Positions 40,645 to 48,612 of a DNA stretch of 64,000 bases are shown here, piece after piece. Numbering within the stretch: position 1 is the stretch's first letter; each line of letters opens with the position of its first letter. Both the position numbers and the translations under genes were made by a program. Location of the stretch: the NCBI GenBank assembly GCA_030601885.1, contig JAUWAU010000001.1:248001-312000 (forward strand). Direction: 5' to 3'. The notes under the pieces are model-generated. The model worked only from the letters and a program-made list of their open reading frames with translations. It searched no databases and was not told the origin of the DNA. The DNA is from Armatimonadota bacterium. GTDB lineage: Bacteria > Armatimonadota > Zipacnadia > JAUWAU01.

Positions 40645-40726
40645 TCACTTGGGCAGGTCTCGCAGATAGAAGGGGGCGGCAGGCAGGAATGCCCGCCGCC
40701 CGCGGTGTTGGGGAGTGCGATCGGCG

Positions 40727-42010
40727 CTATATGGTCTGGATGGCAAGCACGGAGAGGTCGGCCTCGCGCGTGAGATGGAAGACGCTGACGCCCTCCTGCG
40801 CGAGGCGGGCTCTGGCCATGAGGTGCTCTTCCTCGTTCAGCACGACGAACACCGAGACGACGAAGCCGGCCGTCTTGAGCCGGGCGATGGTCTGCACAAG
40901 TGCCGGCGGGACCTGTGGCACAATGAGCACCAGGGCGGCATCACGGGGAAGCCGATTGTATTCAGACATTAGCATCTGCGCCAGGGACAGCCCGGGCTGA
41001 AGCTCCAGGCGCGCCAGCGTCTCGAAGATCTCCAGGAGGTTCGCTCCCGCCTTCCGTGGAGGGACCTCCACGGGCCGCAGCGCCTCCGATCGGTCGCGCT
41101 CGGCCAGCAGGCGCTCGAGCTGCCGGCGGCTGGTCGCCTGCAGCTCCTCCATCTCCTCCCTGGCCCGCGGGGCTGCATCGCCGCCGTTGCTGATGAATCC
41201 CACGAGCTGCTTCTGCTCGGCGATGTAATTCGCGATGGAAGCGGCGGCAACAATTGCCAACTCCGACCGGTAGAATCGGTAGTCCTCGGCCCAGGCGCGC
41301 TCGTCGAAGTCCAGCACGATGTTGGCGCCGATCATGGTGGAATGGTCGTAGACCTTGCTGTGGAGCCGCCGGGTTTTCGCCGTGGCCTTCCAGTGGATGC
41401 GGCTGAGCGGGTCGCCCCGCGCATACTCCCGCACGCCGGCCAGCCGCGTGGGGTCCTCGTACATGCGCTGCCGCACGCGGACCTCGCCAACGGGACGCCG
41501 CGTCATGAGCTCGTATCGGGTGATGGGCACCACTTGAGGATACACCGTGACGTAGTGCGCGCTGTGGCCGGCGCGAAAGCGCCGCACGAGGCCGAAGGCG
41601 TCGCCGGATTCCAGCACCAATGGTCCGAGCCGGTGGTAGCCGCGGCGACTGAGGGCGACCGTATACCTTAGCTGATGGCGCTGAAAGGGCCGCATGAGCA
41701 TGGCTCGCCCCCGCTCGCCGCGGCACGACAGGCCTGAGGGGACCTGATCGTCCATCAGCACCCACAGCACTGGCAGCGGCTTGTCGTTCACCACCTCGGT
41801 GCGCATGGTGACAGTGTCACCGATGCGGGCCTTGACGACGCTGCAATGGCGCTCGTGCCGTATGCCCACCAGGCTGAACCGGCCCATGAGCTGCGAGACA
41901 GCCACCAGCCCCAGGAGCACGTACAGCGCGAAGGAGAAAAACCCGACGCGCAGCAGATAGGCGAGCAAGAGAACGACGATGATTATGATGGCCAGACGGG
42001 TGGTGGTCAC
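40727..42010 (-). CDS. DUF58 domain protein
   Basis: A 427-residue protein, starting at GTG 42010 (GGGCGGGGCG upstream; an in-frame TTG at 42031 is the alternative). Two hydrophobic helices (about residues 6-22, 26-42) anchor a large soluble part. DUF58 signature: VREYARGDPLSRIHWKATAKTRRLHSKVYD near residue 200, followed by a vWA-like fold (NIVLDFDERAW ... AALVLIVPQVPPALVQ). DUF58 proteins nearly always pair with MoxR ATPases, as here 37 nt downstream of moxR, and are thought to act in maturation or insertion of metal- or envelope-associated complexes. The usual transglutaminase and further vWA partners are missing from this locus. Confidence 0.85.
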   Translation of the reverse strand: MTTTRLAIIIIVVLLLAYLLRVGFFSFALYVLLGLVAVSQLMGRFSLVGIRHERHCSVVKARIGDTVTMRTEVVNDKPLPVLWVLMDDQVPSGLSCRGERGRAMLMRPFQRHQLRYTVALSRRGYHRLGPLVLESGDAFGLVRRFRAGHSAHYVTVYPQVVPITRYELMTRRPVGEVRVRQRMYEDPTRLAGVREYARGDPLSRIHWKATAKTRRLHSKVYDHSTMIGANIVLDFDERAWAEDYRFYRSELAIVAAASIANYIAEQKQLVGFISNGGDAAPRAREEMEELQATSRRQLERLLAERDRSEALRPVEVPPRKAGANLLEIFETLARLELQPGLSLAQMLMSEYNRLPRDAALVLIVPQVPPALVQTIARLKTAGFVVSVFVVLNEEEHLMARARLAQEGVSVFHLTREADLSVLAIQTI

Positions 42011-42047
42011 GGCAGTTCGCCCCGCCCGCAACGCCTTGTGCCGGATA

Positions 42048-43016
42048 TCACGCGGGCCTCTCCACCGGCGCCGGGACGGCGTTGACGCAGTCAGTGGTCA
42101 CGTCCGCGATCATGCGACCGCGGAGGCGACTTTCGGGGTTCAGAATCATCCGATGAGCCAACACAGACAGGCACATCGTCTTGACGTCGTCGGGCAGAGC
42201 GTAAGTGCGCCCCTCGATGGCTGCGAGGGCCTGGGAGGTGCGGTACAGCGCCAGGGACGCGCGCGGACTCGCGCCGAGGGCCAAGTCGGGCGAACGCCGC
42301 GTCGTGTGCACGATGCGCACGATGTAGTCGCGGACCACATCGTGCACATACACGCTTCGGATGCTCTCTTGCATGGCCAGGAGCTCATCGGCACTGACCG
42401 CTTGCTCGATCGAATCTATCGGGTGCGCGTCCTTGAGCCGGGTGAGCATGGCGCTCTCGTCCACCAGCGACGGATATCCGATGCAAAGGCGCAGCAAGAA
42501 ACGGTCGAGCTGCGCCTCCGGGAGCGGAAACGTGCCCTCGTGCTCCACCGGATTCTGGGTGGCCATGACCATGGATGGCCGGGGCACCTCGTGCGTCACG
42601 CCATCCACGGTTATCTGCCGCTCGGCCATGCACTCCAGCAGCGCGGATTGCGTGCGGGGGGTGGCCCGGTTGATCTCGTCGGCCAGCACGATTTGAGAAA
42701 GAGCTGGCCCGGGGCGAAACTCGAACTCGTTCGTTTTCTGATTGAAGATGGATGCCCCGGTGATGTCGGAGGGCAGGAGGTCGGGGGTGCATTGTATGCG
42801 GTTGAAGCTGCAGCCAAGTGACCTCGCGAAGGCCCGTGCGAGCATCGTCTTGGCCACCCCGGGCACGTCCTCCAGGAGTATGTGCCCCTCGCACAGCAAG
42901 GCGACGAGGACGAGCCGGATGACGTCCCGCTTGCCCACTATCACCCGCTCGACGTTGTCGATGACGCGCTTGCTGAACTCCTGGATGGCACTCGTGTCAA
43001 GGCTCGATGATGCCAT
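42048..43016 (-). CDS. MoxR-family AAA+ ATPase
   Basis: A 322-residue cytosolic ATPase. Walker A is the MoxR variant [16 protein letters not shown] (residues about 47-62), Walker [11 protein letters not shown] (about 108), sensor 1 [22 protein letters not shown] and the C-terminal lid with [18 protein letters not shown] (arginine-containing sensor 2 region). MoxR enzymes act as chaperones for vWA-domain proteins. The next gene on the strand encodes DUF58, the usual partner, completing the minimal MoxR-DUF58 pair. Length is normal for the family. Transcription starts in the 390-nt divergent region shared with the lipoprotein gene. Confidence 0.92.
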   Translation of the reverse strand: MASSSLDTSAIQEFSKRVIDNVERVIVGKRDVIRLVLVALLCEGHILLEDVPGVAKTMLARAFARSLGCSFNRIQCTPDLLPSDITGASIFNQKTNEFEFRPGPALSQIVLADEINRATPRTQSALLECMAERQITVDGVTHEVPRPSMVMATQNPVEHEGTFPLPEAQLDRFLLRLCIGYPSLVDESAMLTRLKDAHPIDSIEQAVSADELLAMQESIRSVYVHDVVRDYIVRIVHTTRRSPDLALGASPRASLALYRTSQALAAIEGRTYALPDDVKTMCLSVLAHRMILNPESRLRGRMIADVTTDCVNAVPAPVERPA

Positions 43017-43408
43017 TGTGCGATCGCCGCTCCGAGTGCTTTATACGGCTGAGCCTTCAGGAAGTTTCGGCCAGGAACCACCGCAGCCGCTACACGGTCG
43101 CGCCGAGGCCCGCTCGGCATCGATGGCAACAGCGGACCTCCTCGGGCGCTTCTTGCGTGTATCCCTTCGCCGACCCCTCGGACGTACCTCCATGAGTGTG
43201 CCCCGAGCAGCCGCGCCTTCGGCGCTAACAAAAGGTAAACGGTGTGGTATAAACCCTCAGGTGACACCGCCGCCGGCCTCGCGCCGAAAAGCTCGGAGGC
43301 AGAGGTCGCGGCCGCCTCGGCGGTGAGCAGCCGCGTGACGGCTCCATCGTCAGGGGAATGGGGCTGGGCGCAGATCAACTCGCTGCATGCGCAAAGGATG
43401 TAGCACCG
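43017..43408. other. Divergent intergenic region
   Basis: Between moxR (minus) and the lipoprotein gene (plus). A modest sigma-70-like pair CTAACA (43225-43230) and TATAAA (43248-43253), 17-nt spacing, points to the lipoprotein gene. No promoter for moxR could be recognised, and no gene or repeat is seen. Confidence 0.4.
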
Positions 43409-43945
43409 ATGAAGGCACGCACAAGACGGCGCTTTGGCACCTGGATTGTTGTCGCCGCGTCGGCGGTGCTCCTACTGCAAGGCTGCACGCGGGGCAATTT
43501 CGTCGTCCGGAAACAGCAGGTCGTGGTGAGCGTCAATGCGCAGGGCCAGCCGGGTCCGGCGACGACCCAGTTCACCACCGCCGACTCCGCAGCCTATTGC
43601 TGGTTTGAGTACCGGGACGCCCCGGCGAATAAGCCGGTGAAGTGCGAGATAACGTACACTGATCCCAATGGGACCACGCAGACGCGGGCCGAGAACGTGG
43701 TGCTCAAGCCGGGCAATCACAAGGTGCATTTCGGGGTGGAAATGCTGAGGGGACAGGGGCTGAAGGCGGGCACCTACGAGGCCCAAGCATACGACGGCGA
43801 AACGGCGCTGTTCGGCACGCCGTTGCGCTTCACGGTGGTGGAAGTCGCCGCGGAGCCAGCGACCACCACGCCCGGGACGGAGCCTTCTGCGGGCGAGGCC
43901 CCCGCCACAGAGCCCAATCGGGCCGGCGTCATTCCGTTCGGGTAG
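43409..43945 (+). CDS. Putative lipoprotein
   Basis: A 178-residue protein. ATG 43409 follows AAAGGATG. Residues 8-25 are a lipoprotein signal ending in the lipobox LLLQGC (Cys about 26), so the mature protein is lipid-anchored at the periplasmic or outer face. The body is beta-rich: QQVVVSVNAQGQPGP, YCWFEYRDAPANKPVKCEITYT, NHKVHFGVEML and GTYEAQAYDGETALFGTPLRFTVVEV, a single immunoglobulin-like domain similar in type to accessory surface domains. A Pro/Thr/Ala-rich tail (about 35 residues) follows. I do not recognise a family. The next gene, an alcohol dehydrogenase, begins 166 nt later and is probably unrelated. Confidence 0.7.
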   Translation: MKARTRRRFGTWIVVAASAVLLLQGCTRGNFVVRKQQVVVSVNAQGQPGPATTQFTTADSAAYCWFEYRDAPANKPVKCEITYTDPNGTTQTRAENVVLKPGNHKVHFGVEMLRGQGLKAGTYEAQAYDGETALFGTPLRFTVVEVAAEPATTTPGTEPSAGEAPATEPNRAGVIPFG

Positions 43946-44110
43946 AAGTGGCCGCGAGGAATCGCGTTGACGAAGCTGTCGGCGGCGCCGTGGCCATCTG
44001 AGGCCTCTGGCGGGCGGCGAATCTCATCGGCAATGCGCATAAACGCGCCGTCTTCGCCACCGGGCCCCGCCGCCACACAAAGATCCGCACAGAGGGAGGG
44101 CATTGAAAAA

Positions 44111-45121
44111 GTGCGTGCTGCAGCGTTCGTTGGACGGCGGCGAATCGAAATCCAAGACGTACCCGATCCCGAAATCGCCGCACCAGACGATGTTCTCGTG
44201 CGCGTCATCCGGTCTGGCATCTGTGGCTCCGACAAACGGTTGTACTTGTCGGATGGCGCCAAGCCCGGCGTGCACGGGCATGAGGCGGCAGGCGTAGTCG
44301 TCGAGGTAGGGGACGCGGTCACCCGTGTTGGCGAGGGCGATGGCGTTGTCGTCTACGACGTCATCGGCTGCGGGAAGTGCGCCTTCTGCCTTCAGGGGCA
44401 GTTCACTTACTGCCCGCAGCGCAAGGGCGGCGTATCGGGCGGCTTCGGCGAGCTACTCGTGGCGCCGGAGCGGAACCTGATGCGCATGCCGCCGCGGATG
44501 CCGTTTGACCGCGCGTGCCTGATGTCAGATTGCTTTGGCACGCCGGCGAAGGCCGTCCGCCGGGTGGGCGCAGCCGCGCCAGATACCGTCGCGGTATTTG
44601 GCTGTGGCCCCATCGGCCTGAATGCCATCATGGCGGCGAAGGCCTACGGTGCTGGAGTGATCGCTGTGGACCCGGTCCAGTACCGGCGGGAGGCCGCGTC
44701 GGAGCTGGGGGCGAACCACGCGATCGATCCCGAGAACGAAGATGCAGTCGGTCGCATCCGTGAGCTTACCGGCACCGGGGCCAACAAGGCGATGGAGTGC
44801 AGCGCCAACCCGGCAGCGGGACGTCAGTGCATTGAATGCCTCCGCCCGGAGGGCCGCGCCGTATTCGTGGGCGAATGCGGCAAGCTGGAGATCAGCCCGT
44901 CAGCGGATCTCATCCGGCGCGATATTACCATCATGGGCTCCTGGTACATGCACTTGTCAGACTTCCCGGCCAATGTGCACCTGTGCGACACCACCGGCGC
45001 GGACCCGCTTCGGGTCGTTACGCACACAGTGCCGTTGGAGCAGATCGAGGCGGGCTTCGCGGCATTCTGCGACATGCAGGAGGGTTGTCTGAAAGCCATC
45101 GTCCAGATGGCCGAACCGTAA
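44111..45121 (+). CDS. Zinc-dependent medium-chain alcohol/sugar-alcohol dehydrogenase
   Basis: A 336-residue MDR-family enzyme. GTG 44111 has GGGAGGG ten nt upstream; the frame remains open upstream but is not protein-like. Catalytic zinc: GICGSDKRLYL (Cys about 35) and GHEAAGVVVEVGD (His-Glu about 52). Structural zinc: CGKCAFCLQGQFTYC, four Cys near residues 82-96. NAD-binding GCGPIGLNAIMAAKAYGA near residue 160. It most resembles sorbitol/threonine dehydrogenase-like enzymes acting on polyols or amino-sugar alcohols; exact substrate unknown. The last residues (QMAEP) end normally. It may be linked to the sugar catabolism implied by other genes but no operon partner is seen; the TPR-kinase starts 56 nt later. 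Confidence 0.88.
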   Translation: MRAAAFVGRRRIEIQDVPDPEIAAPDDVLVRVIRSGICGSDKRLYLSDGAKPGVHGHEAAGVVVEVGDAVTRVGEGDGVVVYDVIGCGKCAFCLQGQFTYCPQRKGGVSGGFGELLVAPERNLMRMPPRMPFDRACLMSDCFGTPAKAVRRVGAAAPDTVAVFGCGPIGLNAIMAAKAYGAGVIAVDPVQYRREAASELGANHAIDPENEDAVGRIRELTGTGANKAMECSANPAAGRQCIECLRPEGRAVFVGECGKLEISPSADLIRRDITIMGSWYMHLSDFPANVHLCDTTGADPLRVVTHTVPLEQIEAGFAAFCDMQEGCLKAIVQMAEP

Positions 45122-45177
45122 GTCGCGCTGCTGCCAGGAGCGTGACCAAAGAGGGCGCCTGCGAGGGCGATCAACTC

Positions 45178-48100
45178 ATGATTAGCGGGCGAGCGATCCT
45201 GACGGTCGGCATCGTAGCTGTGCTTGTGTGGCTGGGGTTCCTCGCCGTGCGGGCGGACTTCCAGCCCGCCGGCTTGTGCCATGATCTCGGCATCGTCGTG
45301 GGGAAGGCAGGCTTGCGCGGCATCGGTGCGGCGCTACTGGAAGCGTCGGTGTCGGTCCGTAGAAACAAGCTGGCAGCCGCAGAGAAGGCGAAGGCACCCG
45401 CCGAGGAGTTGGCCAAGCAGCGTCGGGAGGCGCTTAATGCCGAGATAGATGTCGCGCGCTTCTACCTGCGCAGTGGCAAGCCGCTCAAGGCGAAAGAGTG
45501 CATAGAGGCCGCTCGGAAGAAGGACTACAACAATCCCGCTCTGCTGCTGCTCCTGAGCGAAGCACGCATGGAGCTTGGGGAGCAGGAGAACGCCAAGCTG
45601 GGTTTACTGCGGGTATTTGCGCGTGACAAGAAGAACGCACGTGCGGCGTATCTTCTCGGGGAGATCTTCGAAGCCGAAAGCAAGCCTGACGATGCCATTT
45701 CGTACTTCCGGCGCGCCGTCGATGCGGAGCCTGACAACGTCTCCGCCCGTCTCGCCCTCGCCCAGGCCCTCACGACCAAGGGCAGTGCCGACGAAGCCAA
45801 GAAGCACGCGACTGCTGCCGTCGCGGCCGCGACAAGCGTCGGCGAGAAGGTCAGCGCGCTCAAGGCCGCTGGCCGGATCGGCGCCCCGGCTGAAAGCCCC
45901 TCAACGGCAGTCATCAACGTTGCCGTCAAGCGTCACTGGAAGCACGGTCTCGCCGCGGTCGCACTCATCAGCTTCTTGTTCGCTCCTCTGCTTCTGACGG
46001 CTGTATCCAGAATGATCCACGTCCCAGCAGCATACGCGTACCTGCTTCTGAGCCGCCGCGATCGAAGGGCCCTCGGCCTGTACAGGCAGCTCCTTCAGCG
46101 CCGGCCGGGAAACGTCGCCGCGCTCAGAATACTGGCTCAGGAGGAAGCCAGGAACAATCCGCTGAGCGAGCAGGCCATGCAACTGTGCGAGAGGTGGTAC
46201 GACGAGTGCCCCCAGGACGCCAGCGCCACCACGATGTTCGCCCGCGTGGCCTTGTTGCAGGAGCGAAGCGATGAGAAGACCGCCCAGGCCTCCCAGGCGT
46301 GGTACGATATGGGCATTGCCGACCCCGGTGACCTGCAGCGTGCCGCGAGCTTCCTCTGCGAAGCGTATCTGAACGCCGAAGCTATGGACGAGCGGGCCAT
46401 CCCGGTGTGCGAGGTGGTAGTGGCGGAGCAGCCGGATCGCCACGAGTTGGTGCGCTACCTGGGCGCGCTGTACAACGAGTTCGGCCGCGGTGACAACGCT
46501 CTTCAGGCCCTCTCGCGGTCGGTCGAGCTTGATCCTGAGGACCTCGAGAGCAGGCGGCTGTTGGCCGCCGCCTGCATCGCCAGCGGAGAGTATTACCGGG
46601 CGTACCGGCACCTGTACAGCTTGCCCTCGACGGACGAGGTGGACAGTGCCATGTATGTGGCGGCGGTGGGCTGTGAGCAGTCTGCAAAGGCATCGGCCGC
46701 ACTGCGCATCTTCAAAGAGGTGGCCCGCCGCGAGCCTGGCTTCGCCGACGTACAGCAGCGCATACAGCGACTGTCTCCCGTCGCCGACAAGGCCGCATGC
46801 GGCGAGTACGCCCTGCAATTCGTCATCGGCGAGTCCCCGGCGTACAAGATATGCGCGGCCAGACGCGGCGACACGCAGTACACCATGTGCGTATTCCGGC
46901 GCGACTGTTCCGACGCCGTGAGCTTCCCGGAGGTGTTTGTGCGCGACGTAGCTCTGCTGGAGGCTCTTGAGCACGAGGCACTGCCGCGCACCCTGGAGCA
47001 CGGCGAGGCCGATGAGGAGTATTACGTTGCCACTGAGCCGGTCGTGGGCAAGACGGTACGGGCACTGCTGGAGGAGCGCGGGAAGCTCTCGCTCAAAGAG
47101 TCGGCCGTCATCGTGGGGGAGGTGCTTCGCGCCCTCGCCCACTTGCACGGCAGCGGAATCGTCCATGGGGACGTGTCGCCGGACAATGTGCTCGTGGACA
47201 CCGAGGGGCAGGTGAAGCTGCTCGCCACGGGGCTGACGCTCGTTGCGGCGAAGGCCATCGGCCAAGAGCGGGCCGCGCACCTGCACTGCGCGGAGTGTGT
47301 CGCACCCGAAATAGTGCAAAAGCATCCCGCAGCGTTGGCGTCCGACATCTATGCCGCCGGGGCGCTCCTGTACCACATGCTTGTGGGCGAGCCCCCATTT
47401 ACCGGCGGGAGTCACCTCGCCGTCATGATGGCCCACGTCGCCTCGGAGCCGAAGGTGCCCAGCGAGCTGGACGAATCGCTCTTCGCGGACGTTGATACGG
47501 TCGTCATGCGAGCGCTGCAGAAGAATCCGGATGGGCGGTACGAGTCTGCTGCCGGCTTCCGAACAGCGGTGCTTGCGGCCGGTGGCTTGAGAGACGATGC
47601 CCGCGCGGTGACGTTGGGCGTGGTGGGCAGGTCAGACGCCCCCGACGCGGGCGGGGACTGGTGGGGGCACTTCCACAACGTCAACCTCACACGGCTCGCC
47701 TGGGGCGCCAAAGTCTACCGCGCTGTGCGGCGCCGTGAGAACCGGGCTTGCGCCGTCAAGGAGCTCGCCATCGCCCGCGCGGTGGATACCAGTGCCGACG
47801 GGCATGCCACAGCCGACGCCCAGCGGGCGTGTCAGCGGCTGTTTCAGAACGAGATACACCTGCTGCAGCATATCACCGAGCAAGCGCCCCACAAAGGCAT
47901 CGTCGCCGTCTACGAAGCCTGGGCGCCCAAAGGGGGACATACGGGCGCCTATTGCATGGAGCTGCTCAACGCAAGCCTCGCCGACAGGCTGATCGAGGGA
48001 CCTCTGGCGGAGCAGGAGGCCACCGACGTCATCGCTGCCGTTTGTGCGGCAGTGGGACATCTACATGAACAGGGCATCGTGCACCGGCACCTGTCGCCCT

Positions 48101-48594
48101 CCGCCGTCATGTTTGACGCCGACGGGGCCGTGCGGCTCGTGGGGTTCGACCACGCCTGTCGCCTGCAGGACGCGAAGGCTGTGCTGGCCACTGAGGCAGC
48201 GATCCAGGCCGCATCGCCCGTGCCTGCCGAAGCGCTGGGCCACGCGGCGTACTCAGCGCCAGAGCAGTGCCGGGCGGAGGATTTCGACCGGCGCCTCGAT
48301 GTGTACTCGATCGGCTGCCTGCTCTTCGCCCTTCTCGCCGGGCACCCCCCCTTCTGCGCCGACGATCCGGTGGCGTTGATGCTGAAGCACTTGAGCGAAT
48401 CGCCGCCCCCGCTCGAGGCCCTCGGCGTCCAGGCACGTCCAGCCGTGCAGACGTTCCTTGACCGCGCGCTGGCGAAGGACCCCGCAGATCGCTTTCCCGA
48501 CGCCAACGAGGCGCTCGAGGCCCTCATGCGGCAGTCGGGCGTCAGCGCTGCCGTCGAAGAAGGCGCCCGGGCACGCTACAGAATTCAGGTGTAG
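45178..48594 (+). CDS. Membrane TPR protein with two degenerate Ser/Thr-kinase domains
   Basis: A 1138-residue protein. An N-terminal anchor (about 7-24) is followed by an outside coiled coil and TPR-like region (about 55-245), a second membrane helix (about 258-278), a second TPR region (about 290-530) and two kinase-like domains. Domain 1 (about 541-800) keeps the catalytic Asp and Asn as HGDVSPDN (about 661) and APE (about 709), but has no VAIK lysine in YKICAARRGDTQYTMCVF and has ATG in place of DFG. Domain 2 (about 834-1130) keeps the lysine (ACAVKEL, about 859) and APE, but HRD has become HRH and the Asn is lost (HRHLSPSAV), and DFG reads GFD. So each half misses parts the other retains. 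It probably signals by binding rather than normal phosphotransfer. Confidence 0.85.
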   Translation: MISGRAILTVGIVAVLVWLGFLAVRADFQPAGLCHDLGIVVGKAGLRGIGAALLEASVSVRRNKLAAAEKAKAPAEELAKQRREALNAEIDVARFYLRSGKPLKAKECIEAARKKDYNNPALLLLLSEARMELGEQENAKLGLLRVFARDKKNARAAYLLGEIFEAESKPDDAISYFRRAVDAEPDNVSARLALAQALTTKGSADEAKKHATAAVAAATSVGEKVSALKAAGRIGAPAESPSTAVINVAVKRHWKHGLAAVALISFLFAPLLLTAVSRMIHVPAAYAYLLLSRRDRRALGLYRQLLQRRPGNVAALRILAQEEARNNPLSEQAMQLCERWYDECPQDASATTMFARVALLQERSDEKTAQASQAWYDMGIADPGDLQRAASFLCEAYLNAEAMDERAIPVCEVVVAEQPDRHELVRYLGALYNEFGRGDNALQALSRSVELDPEDLESRRLLAAACIASGEYYRAYRHLYSLPSTDEVDSAMYVAAVGCEQSAKASAALRIFKEVARREPGFADVQQRIQRLSPVADKAACGEYALQFVIGESPAYKICAARRGDTQYTMCVFRRDCSDAVSFPEVFVRDVALLEALEHEALPRTLEHGEADEEYYVATEPVVGKTVRALLEERGKLSLKESAVIVGEVLRALAHLHGSGIVHGDVSPDNVLVDTEGQVKLLATGLTLVAAKAIGQERAAHLHCAECVAPEIVQKHPAALASDIYAAGALLYHMLVGEPPFTGGSHLAVMMAHVASEPKVPSELDESLFADVDTVVMRALQKNPDGRYESAAGFRTAVLAAGGLRDDARAVTLGVVGRSDAPDAGGDWWGHFHNVNLTRLAWGAKVYRAVRRRENRACAVKELAIARAVDTSADGHATADAQRACQRLFQNEIHLLQHITEQAPHKGIVAVYEAWAPKGGHTGAYCMELLNASLADRLIEGPLAEQEATDVIAAVCAAVGHLHEQGIVHRHLSPSAVMFDADGAVRLVGFDHACRLQDAKAVLATEAAIQAASPVPAEALGHAAYSAPEQCRAEDFDRRLDVYSIGCLLFALLAGHPPFCADDPVALMLKHLSESPPPLEALGVQARPAVQTFLDRALAKDPADRFPDANEALEALMRQSGVSAAVEEGARARYRIQV

Positions 48595-48612
48595 CGGTGA
48601 GGCTGCACCACC

